From positions 1 through 7,313 of the forward strand of contig PXBU01000442.1 of assembly GCA_003566795.1 (NCBI GenBank): a stretch of 7,313 bases of DNA. The letters run 5' to 3'. The position numbers and the translations under genes were made by a program. The notes under the pieces were generated by a model. The model saw only the letters and a list, made by a program, of their open reading frames with translations. It searched no databases and was not told the origin of the DNA. Below are positions 1 through 6,147 of the stretch, one piece after another. Every line of letters starts with the position of its first letter. The first letter of the stretch is position 1. The DNA is from Puniceicoccaceae bacterium (GTDB lineage Bacteria; Verrucomicrobiota; Verrucomicrobiia; Opitutales; Coraliomargaritaceae).

Positions 1-1080
1 CTCGACCAGTTTCTGGCGCACTTTGGCTTCATCTCGGCCCGCGCTGGAGGCCTGCGAGGACATCACCACGCCGGCGCGGCCGTTGTCGTTCAGGTAGCTG
101 TAGAAGTACTGCAGCCACAGGTAATTGGCGTTCGAGACCTTCTTGTTCTTGTTCACTCCCGGCAGGCCGAAGGGCAGGCGCTTGTCGCCCTTGACCTTCT
201 CGGCATCGACCTCATCGACGTTGAACGGCGGATTGGCCATGACGAAATCGCAGCGGCCGCCCAGCTCGTGCGGGTCCTTGTAGTAGGTGATGGCCTCGTT
301 GCCGGCCCGGATCGAGCCCTGCAGGCCGTGCACGGCCAGGTTGATCTGGGCGATTTTTGCGGTGGTTTCGTTCTTCTCGTGGCCGTAGAAGGTAACGCGC
401 TGCATCGTGTCCTGGCCTTCATGCTCGATGAAGTGGCTGGACTGCACGAACATCCCGCCGGAGCCGCAGGCCGGGTCGAAGACAATGCCGTGGTCGGGCT
501 CGATCACGTTGACGATGGTCTGCACGATCGACGGCGGGGTGAAGAACTCGCCGTTGTCGTGCGCGCCCTGCTTGGAGAACTCGGCCAGGAAGTACTCGTA
601 TATTCGCCCGAACACATCGCCCGAGGCTTCGCGCAGCGCCTCCGTGTCGAACTTGCGCATCATGCTTTCGAGTAATTCATCCTCGAATCGCTCGTAATCC
701 GTGGGCAACTGACCCGCCAGCGGCGGAAAATGCGCCTCCACGGCGTCCATCGCCGCCGTCAGCGCTTGACCGAGCTGGCCGTCCTTGGGCTGATCCAGAA
801 TCACGTCATAGCGCGCCGACTCCGGCAACATCATCGCCCGCCGCCGCGTGAAATCCGCCTCCACCAGCGCCCGCTCCGGCATCTTCCCAGCCGCCTGATC
901 CGCCTCAATCCCCGCCAGCGCTTCGTAGTAGCGATTCGTCGCCTGGCGAAGAAACAGCAGGCCCATGATCGGCATGAAATACTCGTTCGAAGCCAGCCCG
1001 GAATTGGCCCGCAGCTCATCGGCCACTTTCCAGAGGTCGGCGTCGAACTGGTCGATGTCGGTGAGGTGGTCGGCGATCAT
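1..1080 (-). CDS. hsdM: Type I restriction-modification DNA methyltransferase, M subunit (HsdM), N-terminal 360 residues
   Basis: HsdM is the modification subunit of a type I restriction-modification enzyme. With HsdS it methylates adenine in the recognition site, using S-adenosylmethionine, and it is also part of the restriction complex with HsdR. Reading the minus strand from the ATG at 1080 gives 360 codons with no stop up to the window edge. The N-terminal helical domain (about residues 1-150, starting MIADHLTDIDQFDADLW) is typical of HsdM. AdoMet motif I, FDPACGSGGMF, lies at residues 201-211, and the catalytic N6-adenine motif IV, NPPF, at 283-286. Family members are usually about 480-540 aa, so roughly the last quarter is missing beyond the left edge. 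No good Shine-Dalgarno precedes the ATG, but an in-frame TAG at 1126-1128 and the lack of another upstream ATG support this start. The gene diverges from the ATPase/protease pair. HsdS and HsdR are not in the window. Function is secure at family level; specificity is unknowable. Confidence 0.97.
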   Translation of the reverse strand, partial: MIADHLTDIDQFDADLWKVADELRANSGLASNEYFMPIMGLLFLRQATNRYYEALAGIEADQAAGKMPERALVEADFTRRRAMMLPESARYDVILDQPKDGQLGQALTAAMDAVEAHFPPLAGQLPTDYERFEDELLESMMRKFDTEALREASGDVFGRIYEYFLAEFSKQGAHDNGEFFTPPSIVQTIVNVIEPDHGIVFDPACGSGGMFVQSSHFIEHEGQDTMQRVTFYGHEKNETTAKIAQINLAVHGLQGSIRAGNEAITYYKDPHELGGRCDFVMANPPFNVDEVDAEKVKGDKRLPFGLPGVNKNKKVSNANYLWLQYFYSYLNDNGRAGVVMSSQASSAGRDEAKVRQKLVE

Positions 1081-1351
1081 ATTTTGTTCAGGGTGTCGGT
1101 CAGATTTGCTTGCTGGCGGGGCGTTCTACCCATGGTTGGAGGCCACTGCCTGGGCTTTGCGGGATGAAGCCCCCGATTACCTAGGTTGGCCCTCACGATC
1201 TCCGTGAAGGGGAAACTGTCCACGCCGCTGCCTCGATTGTGCCTCAGGGCGCTTGTTCTGTGAAGGGATTCCGCCGGCAGACCAGGGCCGCCGAGGGGTG
1301 ATCAGCTGGGGAGCTGAAATCGGGGGGAATCCAGCTGAATTCGCTCCGGAG

Positions 1352-1388
1352 GGAGGCTGCTGGCCGGCCTCCAAGGAGGTTCAAAATG
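1352..1388 (+). promoter_or_regulatory. Strong Shine-Dalgarno with possible sequestering hairpin
   Basis: AAGGAGGT at 1373-1380 is a near-perfect complement to the 16S rRNA 3' end, spaced 5 bases from the ATG at 1386. Just upstream, CCTCC (1368-1372) can pair with GGAGG at 1352-1356. It could also pair partly with the Shine-Dalgarno itself, so two mutually exclusive folds are possible. This resembles a translational switch, but the stems are short. The next gene downstream that is certain (1529) has only a weak ribosome binding site, so this strong one must serve the 25-codon ORF or be a relic. Confidence 0.35.
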
Positions 1389-1463
1389 AGGCGTCCTGGT
1401 TTTCGCTCGCGGGGAAAAATCTTAATTATCCGGGGACAGTTCTATAAATCCGTGCCAAAATAG
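1386..1463 (+). CDS. Possible 25-aa leader peptide or remnant ORF
   Basis: This short ORF (MRRPGFRSRGKIL at the start, stop TAG at 1461-1463) is preceded by an excellent Shine-Dalgarno. It ends 65 bases before the AAA ATPase start. The peptide is very basic and matches no family I know. It could be a leader peptide affecting expression of the downstream operon, or the beginning of a gene cut off by insertion or decay. The ribosome binding site is the only positive evidence, so coding status is uncertain. Confidence 0.25.
   Translation: MRRPGFRSRGKILIIRGQFYKSVPK
1421..1448 (+). promoter_or_regulatory. ietA: Weak candidate promoter for the ATPase/protease operon
   Basis: TATAAA at 1443-1448 is a plausible -10 element, about 80 bases before the ATPase start. 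CTTAAT at 1421-1426 is the only -35-like hexamer at a suitable distance (16-base spacer), and it matches poorly. The surrounding patch is much more AT-rich than its flanks. Because the TATAAA lies inside the possible 25-codon ORF, both interpretations can hold only if transcription also starts further upstream. Confidence 0.25.
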
Positions 1464-1528
1464 TGGCAATCGCAAGCTAATTCACGTGTCGGCGATCGCG
1501 GGGGCCCAGTATTAGGCAGACATAAACC

Positions 1529-2548
1529 ATGGCGCGCAGCGATCTCATCATCAATCTGGTCAAGGCCGGCGTTAAAGGCGACACGGCGGATGCTCGTGCT
1601 ATCGCCGAGGCGATTGCTGCTGACGAGCGCGGCAAGAAGCATACTGGCGTCGCCGAGCGGATCACCCGTGCCCTCGAACAAACGACAGCGGTCAACGGCA
1701 ACGGCCAGGCGCGCCCTGGTATCAGAACAAGGGACGGCAGCGGTGGTATCCAGCGCCGTGAGGCGCATCGGGCGATGAGCGCGCTCTATCTTGAAAAGAG
1801 CGTGCGCAGTGCCTGTGATGAGTTGGTTGAGGAACAACGCCGTGCCGACCTTCTGCGCGCGCATGGCCTAGAGCCGCGCCACCGTGTCCTTCTCGCCGGA
1901 CCGCCGGGAAACGGCAAAACGTCACTTGCCGAAGCGCTCGCCTATGAACTGGCGCTTCCGCTGTTTACGGTACGTTATGAGGCGGTCGTTACCAGTTATC
2001 TCGGTGAAACGGCGCAACGGTTGCGGCGGCTGTTCGACTATGTGCGCACGGAACCGTGTGTGCTGTTCTTCGATGAGTTCGATGCGATCGGCAAGGAACG
2101 CGGGGACATCCATGAAACCGGAGAAATCAAACGCGTTGTCACGACACTGCTGTTGCAGCTTGATGACCTGCCGTCCTATTGCGTGCTGGTCGGAGCGACG
2201 AACCACCCGGAGTTGTTGGACCGGGCGACATGGCGGCGCTTCGAATTACGCCTGAAGCTGGACACACCGTCGCCCAAACTGATGACCTCATACTTTGCTG
2301 ATCAACTGGCGATGTTTGACGGGCAGCCCGGCTACACGGCCAAACGCCTATTCGAGTCGGTCGAGCCGCAAAACTTCTCAGAAGCGGAGGATTTCTTTCT
2401 GGACGTACGGCGGCGTTTTGTGCTTTTGCAAGGCACAAAAGAGCTTCGCACCGTGCTTGATGATAGGGTAAGGGCGTTCAGGGCGCGGCGCTACAAGCCG
2501 GATCAGGGAGAGCTGGATGGTGGATCGACCGATCCTGCGCTTTCCTGA
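1529..2548 (+). CDS. ietA: AAA+ ATPase of an IetAS-type system (IetA)
   Basis: This is a cytoplasmic AAA+ ATPase, 339 aa, the ATPase partner of the S8 peptidase encoded next. Visible in order: an N-terminal helical region (1-60, starting MARSDLIINLVKAG, which I recall as the usual start of this family); Walker A GPPGNGKT at 124-131; a pore-loop-like YLGE at 157-160; Walker B VLFFDEFD at 178-185; sensor-1 ATN with N225; and an arginine-finger pair in WRRF at 235-238. The central domain resembles FtsH/proteasome-type ATPases, but no zinc protease domain or membrane segment is fused to it. The ribosome binding site is weak (TAGGCAG about 10 bases upstream), yet the start fits the family N-terminus. 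The gene overlaps the protease gene by 32 bases, so the two are almost certainly co-transcribed. In IetAS loci, ATPase and subtilisin-like protease are both needed for the phenotype; the exact mechanism is not visible here. The IetA assignment rests on the architecture of the pair. Confidence 0.9.
   Translation: MARSDLIINLVKAGVKGDTADARAIAEAIAADERGKKHTGVAERITRALEQTTAVNGNGQARPGIRTRDGSGGIQRREAHRAMSALYLEKSVRSACDELVEEQRRADLLRAHGLEPRHRVLLAGPPGNGKTSLAEALAYELALPLFTVRYEAVVTSYLGETAQRLRRLFDYVRTEPCVLFFDEFDAIGKERGDIHETGEIKRVVTTLLLQLDDLPSYCVLVGATNHPELLDRATWRRFELRLKLDTPSPKLMTSYFADQLAMFDGQPGYTAKRLFESVEPQNFSEAEDFFLDVRRRFVLLQGTKELRTVLDDRVRAFRARRYKPDQGELDGGSTDPALS
2504..2519 (+). promoter_or_regulatory. ietS: Ribosome binding site for the S8 peptidase, inside the ATPase gene
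   Basis: CAGGGAG at 2504-2510 lies 6 bases before the ATG at 2517, within the last codons of the ATPase gene. It supports the 2517 start. A GTG follows directly at 2520, but the ATG has the better spacing. The 32-base overlap implies translational coupling of the two proteins. Confidence 0.7.
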
Positions 2549-5114
2549 CCCGACAGCCGCCGCCCGGCGTACTGGCAGCCCACGAGGTCAGCCCCGGCAG
2601 CAAGGGCCTGGCCGTCAGCGTCAGGGCCAGCGATTTCAGGCTACGTTTGACGGAATGAGAGCGGCGTTCGCTGCCGATGATCCCGGTCTGATTTTGCGCC
2701 AAGATCCCGCCGGAATCGCGCCAGAACGTGCGCTGGTTTTTGTCACGGCTGGCAGCGTTCAGAATTTTGCTACAGCTGCAGCAGCGATTGGTCTAGAGGT
2801 CTTCTCGGAAACCGATCTTGAAGGTCTGGAGGATTTCCCGGACGGCTTTGCACCCGCTGGCGACGCCGCGACGCTGTCGCGCGCGCTTTACGCGACTATG
2901 CCGACGCTGGACACATTTCGCAGCCTTCTGCGCCTTTGGGGCGCTCATCAAGACGGGGAGCATGCGCCGCACGGTGCTGGACCTTGGTGGAAGGCCTTCG
3001 ACCTGCTGCTTGAGCTGCGACCCTGGGGACCACAGGACCGACTGGGGCCAGATGCGCGCCGCGTGATCAGGGACCGGTTGCCTGCTGGCGACGACGAAAA
3101 CACGACCATCGAGTTTGAAATCTGGCCAACCACGAACGCAGCCCGGCGTACCGCATGGCGTGCGGAGACGGAAAAACGTGTCGTCGAACTTGGCGGGAGG
3201 GTTTTAGACGCCAGTTCGATTGCGGCCGACGGATTTGTATACGAGGCAGTGCTGGCCAGACTGCCTGCCGGTGTCGTGCGTGCCATGCTGGATGATCCGC
3301 AGCAGCCCGGCGGATTGGCGATGATCGAGGGCGTGCAGTTCATAATGCCGCAAACGGTCGGGCAGGCGGCGCCGACAGACCTTGCGGGTGATGCGCAGGG
3401 TCCGGAACTCGGAAATGCCTTCGTGGCGGATGCGCCGGTCCGCGTGGCACTTTTTGACGGCACACCCGTCGCCGCACATGCCGCGCTCAATGGAGGTGTG
3501 AACATCGAGGACTATTTCGATCTGGTCCGACTATCACCGGTCGAACGCCGTTATCACGCTACCGCTATGGCATCGTTGATCCTGCGTGGTGATCTCGATG
3601 TGGACGGAAATCCGCTAACCGATACGCGACTGGTCAGTGTGCCGCTTCTCATCGATTCCGACAGTGGATCCTGGACGCCGAACAACCGACTGTTTGTTGA
3701 TATGGTGCACACCGCGCTCGTACGGCTGATTGGCGGCGACGATCCGGCAGAGCCGGACGTCTTCGTGGTCAATTTCTCTATCGGGATCGGCGATCTGCGC
3801 TTTGCCGGGCGGATCAGCGCGCTGGCTCGGCTTCTGGACTGGTGGGCGGCGCGCGAAGGTGTCTTGTTCGTAATATCTGCCGGTAATATCGGCGACCGCT
3901 TGATTGTGCACGGCCTGGACAGTGCCGCCTTCGAAAATTCGTCGGCCCATCAACGTCGCCAGCATGTGCGAGCGGCTATACGCGCAGCCACATTCGAGCG
4001 GACGCTGCTGGCGCCTTCAGAAGCACTGAACGGCTTGACGGTCGGCGCGGTGTCGAAAGACCTGAATGGCGATGTACCCGCACAAGCAGCTGGGATATTC
4101 GCGCTTGAAGATGATGCCGATCTGCTGCCCCAGATAACCAGCGCGCTCGGCCTTGGCCCGCACAGGTCCATCAAGCCGGATATGCTGCATGTCGGCGGCC
4201 GTCAGGAAATTAGAACCTGGCCAGACGGCACAGGCAATACTCGTGTGGACCCAGTGGATGTTTCAAGACGCACCGGCCTGATCGTGGCCGGTCCGGGCGG
4301 CACGCAGAAGTCGCGGGGCACTAGCCCTGCAGCCGCCCTGACAACTCGGGCAGTGCTGCAATCGGCGCAGGCGCTTACTGGGCAGGCCGGTCCTTTTGAA
4401 GGGCTGGAACTGCCGCGTCGGGACTTCGCGCTGCTAACGCGTGCGCTGGCCATCAACGCCACTCGCTGGCATGACGGTGCCTATGAGCTTTTGGCGGAAC
4501 AGCTCGCCACGCTGGGCAGGCACCGCCACGTCAGAGCAAAGGAAGAAGTCTGCCGGCATTTCGGATATGGCGTTATCAATCCAGGCTTGATGCAGCGCTC
4601 GCCGGAGCGCGGCGTCACACTCGTAGGTCTGGGGACGATCCGGAAAGATCAGGCGCTAATTTTCCGGATGCCGCTGCCGCCTTCAATGGCTGGCGAGAGA
4701 GTCCCACGTTCGATGCATGTCACGCTGACATGGTTCACGCCCGTCAACGCCACGCGCGCCCAATACAGGCTGGCCGGCCTCGAAGCCATCGCCGCCGATC
4801 CAGCCGACGAGCAGAGTGATAGTGGTTGGCTGCTTGACCTCAAGTCGGACGGACCGGACGCGAACATGATCAGACGCGGCTCGGTGTGGTCCCGCCGCTT
4901 GATCCACAGGCGACAGGCCGTGCCGGGATTCGAAGCGGACGCGGAAATTCCTATCTGCGTTCAATGCCGCGATACTGCAGGTGGCGGTCTCAGCCCCGAC
5001 GATGATATCCGCTTTGCCATTGCAGTGACGCTCGAAGTCGAGACAGAGGTCGAATACGACATCCTCAATGAGATTGAACAGCGGATCAAGTTGACCATGG
5101 TACAAGCGGCCTAA
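2517..5114 (+). CDS. ietS: Subtilisin-like S8 family peptidase of an IetAS-type system (IetS)
   Basis: This is an 865-aa serine peptidase of the subtilase (S8) family. The catalytic triad is complete: Asp314 in VALFDG, His347 in RRYHATAMAS and Ser603 in RGTSPAAA. The oxyanion-hole Asn457 sits in the classic motif ISAGN. The N-terminus is Arg/Gln/Gly-rich (about 15-40) with no signal peptide or membrane segment, so the enzyme should act in the cytoplasm, unlike secreted subtilisins. Residues 1-300 form a long non-catalytic region, possibly a regulatory or ATPase-docking domain. Residues about 700-865 form a C-terminal extension rich in predicted beta strands. The GTS motif is followed by P rather than the more common M, a variation I recall in this subfamily. 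The gene follows the AAA ATPase with a 32-base overlap, the signature layout of IetAS. Such pairs were reported first on an Agrobacterium Ti plasmid and later as anti-phage defence. The protease substrate is not known to me. Confidence 0.92.
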   Translation: MVDRPILRFPDPTAAARRTGSPRGQPRQQGPGRQRQGQRFQATFDGMRAAFAADDPGLILRQDPAGIAPERALVFVTAGSVQNFATAAAAIGLEVFSETDLEGLEDFPDGFAPAGDAATLSRALYATMPTLDTFRSLLRLWGAHQDGEHAPHGAGPWWKAFDLLLELRPWGPQDRLGPDARRVIRDRLPAGDDENTTIEFEIWPTTNAARRTAWRAETEKRVVELGGRVLDASSIAADGFVYEAVLARLPAGVVRAMLDDPQQPGGLAMIEGVQFIMPQTVGQAAPTDLAGDAQGPELGNAFVADAPVRVALFDGTPVAAHAALNGGVNIEDYFDLVRLSPVERRYHATAMASLILRGDLDVDGNPLTDTRLVSVPLLIDSDSGSWTPNNRLFVDMVHTALVRLIGGDDPAEPDVFVVNFSIGIGDLRFAGRISALARLLDWWAAREGVLFVISAGNIGDRLIVHGLDSAAFENSSAHQRRQHVRAAIRAATFERTLLAPSEALNGLTVGAVSKDLNGDVPAQAAGIFALEDDADLLPQITSALGLGPHRSIKPDMLHVGGRQEIRTWPDGTGNTRVDPVDVSRRTGLIVAGPGGTQKSRGTSPAAALTTRAVLQSAQALTGQAGPFEGLELPRRDFALLTRALAINATRWHDGAYELLAEQLATLGRHRHVRAKEEVCRHFGYGVINPGLMQRSPERGVTLVGLGTIRKDQALIFRMPLPPSMAGERVPRSMHVTLTWFTPVNATRAQYRLAGLEAIAADPADEQSDSGWLLDLKSDGPDANMIRRGSVWSRRLIHRRQAVPGFEADAEIPICVQCRDTAGGGLSPDDDIRFAIAVTLEVETEVEYDILNEIEQRIKLTMVQAA

Positions 5115-5274
5115 CCGTATAAATGATTCCGAAACTTCGCCTTCCGACGCGCGGACGAGGGTTGTCACAACACGTTCACGTTACAGGCCGACGTCCTCTC
5201 GCGGAGGGGCAGAGATGATTGCGCCATAGAAGCTGCAAACTCCAGGTAACAGGTTGACGGCGGGGAGGCGGCCA
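5115..5274. other. Gene-free spacer after the protease gene
   Basis: No gene is recognisable in these 160 bases. Two small inverted repeats are visible: GTTGTCACAAC (5161-5171) and CCTC/GAGG around a TCGCG loop (5195-5207). Neither is followed by a T-run, so a clear intrinsic terminator for the ATPase/protease operon is missing. The right end of this spacer is the unmarked junction with the IS remnant. Confidence 0.6.
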
Positions 5275-5277
5275 TAT

Positions 5278-5388
5278 ATGTCCTGGTTCAATGATCATAG
5301 ATTTATGGAGCCCTTGGGCTATATTCGGCTGGTAGAGGCTGAAGCCACCTATTACCGACTCGACAGTCAGGCCGCAATGGCGGCATGA
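5278..5388 (+). pseudogene. IS3-family transposase OrfB, C-terminal fragment
   Basis: The frame reads WFNDHRFMEPLGYI near the start and AEATYYRLDSQAAMAA at the end, then stops at 5386-5388. This matches the extreme C-terminus of IS3-family OrfB transposases, where the usual pattern is WFN-R-LEP-GY followed by AEA-YY. The catalytic DDE integrase core is missing, so the fragment cannot transpose. Upstream of 5278 the frame stays open back to a TAG at 5227-5229, but it no longer resembles a transposase. The ATG is only the first in-frame one and probably not a used start. Confidence 0.85.
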
Positions 5389-5409
5389 CTTAAACCCAAT
5401 AGCATCCGC

Positions 5410-5427
5410 GATACCCGGGGTGGTTCA
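5410..5427 (-). repeat. Right terminal inverted repeat of the IS3-family remnant
   Basis: Read on the minus strand this is TGAACCACCCCGGGTATC. It closely resembles the TGAACCGCCCCGGG ends that I recall for IS3-group elements such as IS3411 and IS1222. It lies 22 bases after the transposase stop, as expected for the right end, and fixes the outer boundary of the element at 5427. No second copy of the repeat is visible in the window. Confidence 0.75.
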
Positions 5428-5619
5428 GGGCCCATCTGAGCTACTATAGAGAGCAGATGAACTGATCTGGTGCGCCGTGCACCATCAATAAGCTGGCAGG
5501 TGCGTCGTGATCAGGCTGGGGACCAGAGGGCTCATCAGAGGCGATCAGGAGCTGGTTGATTTAGCCTTAAATGGTAAGCACCACGCAGAACCTGTGACGG
5601 AAAAGAAGCGAGCAAAAGC
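5428..5619 (+). promoter_or_regulatory. Probable leader/promoter region of the membrane-TerB operon, with direct repeats
   Basis: This region of about 190 bases must carry the promoter of the following two-gene unit. It shows GGTGC/GCACC as a hairpin around a GCCGT loop (5469-5483). It also has an 11-base imperfect direct repeat, GGTGCGCCGTG at 5469-5479 and GGTGCGTCGTG at 5499-5509, 30 bases apart (10 of 11 identical). GATCAGG occurs twice, at 5509-5515 and 5543-5549. The repeats could be operator sites for a regulator. TTGATT at 5556-5561 is -35-like, but I find no good -10 at the right distance, so no promoter is placed. Confidence 0.35.
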
Positions 5620-6141
5620 ATGATAGTAAAAGGGGTCGATCCTAAAACGGGGAAAGAGGCTGACCTGGAGCTGCCAGGAACTGAAGAAAGCTTTTTCCAG
5701 ACCATTGGAGACTTGGACCTGTCTGATGCCGCCGTCAAGCGGATGATTAGCAGGCTCAACATATCAGCAGATGCCAAATCGCTACTGTATTCACTGTCCA
5801 AAGCCACAATCAGAGTGGGTGACCGCGTCCTCAAGATGGGCCGAAAACTTCTGGATTATGTATGCCATCTGGCCATGCAGTTCCCGAATACAGCATTCGG
5901 CGTAATCCTCGCCGGAGTTGCAGGCACCCTGTTCTCCGCAATCCCGGGGCTTGGCGTGTTGCTCGGCCCAATTGTCGCACCGATTCTCATGTTGATCGGC
6001 TTCGTGGGTGGAGCAGTTCTTGATTTCCAGGACAAAATGCTGGCCCGGAAGATTGCTGCGCAGGTCGCCGAACAGAACGAGCGCCTGTCTGCGCAGATCG
6101 ATGAGAAATTGGCTGAAATCCATTCAGCAGCGAACCGTTGA
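5620..6141 (+). CDS. Small membrane-hairpin protein of unknown function
   Basis: I do not recognise this 173-aa protein. Residues 1-90 are soluble and mixed in charge, with a helical stretch from about 35. Residues about 92-135 form two closely spaced hydrophobic, glycine-rich segments (FGVILAGVAGTLFSAIPG, then LGVLLGPIVAPILMLIGFVG), split by a Pro-Gly turn, so a membrane hairpin is likely. Residues 136-173 are a charged amphipathic helix that may form a coiled coil (KIAAQVAEQNERLSAQIDEK). There is no signal peptide. Both termini are probably cytoplasmic. The start has only a purine-rich upstream stretch (AAAAGAAGCGAG), but an in-frame TAA at 5575-5577 limits alternatives. It is followed after 6 bases by the TerB-like gene, and both carry Gly-rich hydrophobic hairpins, suggesting that the two products meet at the membrane. 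Codon use is less GC-rich than in the ATPase/protease genes. Pore-forming effector or membrane anchor are guesses only. Confidence 0.85.
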   Translation: MIVKGVDPKTGKEADLELPGTEESFFQTIGDLDLSDAAVKRMISRLNISADAKSLLYSLSKATIRVGDRVLKMGRKLLDYVCHLAMQFPNTAFGVILAGVAGTLFSAIPGLGVLLGPIVAPILMLIGFVGGAVLDFQDKMLARKIAAQVAEQNERLSAQIDEKLAEIHSAANR

Positions 6142-6147
6142 CGTCCC

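Larger units (their letters stand above)
1081..1528. other. Divergent intergenic spacer with several short inverted repeats
   Basis: This stretch of about 450 bases separates the divergent hsdM and ATPase genes and must carry promoters for both. No ORF in it has a recognisable protein family. Visible structure: a 6-bp stem GGGCTT/AAGCCC at 1152-1157/1167-1172; an imperfect stem CCCTCACG/CGTGAAGGG at 1190-1197/1203-1211; a stem GGAGGC/GCCTCC at 1352-1357/1367-1372; and an abrupt AT-rich patch at 1416-1449. The hairpins are short and lack T-tracts, so I do not call them terminators. The region could hold a regulatory leader or the decayed end of a mobile element. I see nothing that settles which. 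Confidence 0.6.
5275..5427 (+). mobile_element. 3' end remnant of an IS3-family insertion sequence
   Basis: About 150 bases remain of an IS3-family element: the last 35 or so codons of its transposase, a short untranslated tail and the right terminal inverted repeat. After the transposase stop the same frame reads LKPNSIRDTRGGS, a string I recall directly downstream of the stop in many IS3-group elements. The left part, including orfA, the DDE core and the left repeat, is absent. The left junction is approximate, because similarity fades just before the ATG at 5278. Confidence 0.85.

Noticed and set aside
268..675. Plus-strand ORF of 135 aa, and other plus-strand ORFs opposite hsdM (407-697, 730-1167)
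   Set aside because: They are antisense shadows of the GC-rich hsdM frame, with no family resemblance or plausible ribosome binding sites. hsdM itself reads cleanly with its catalytic motifs.
1177..1447. Small ORFs on both strands of the hsdM-IetA spacer (1177-1374 minus, 1253-1447 plus)
   Set aside because: No ribosome binding sites, no recognisable family and low-complexity composition; only the 1386-1463 ORF has a convincing ribosome binding site.
2948..3505. Minus-strand ORF of 185 aa inside the S8 peptidase gene
   Set aside because: The protease frame carries the catalytic residues in this region. The antisense peptide is Ser/Ala/Arg-rich low-complexity, as expected from antisense of GC-rich DNA.
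4683..5168. Minus-strand ORF of 161 aa overlapping the end of the S8 peptidase gene
   Set aside because: It overlaps almost entirely with the conserved C-terminal part of the protease and resembles no known family.
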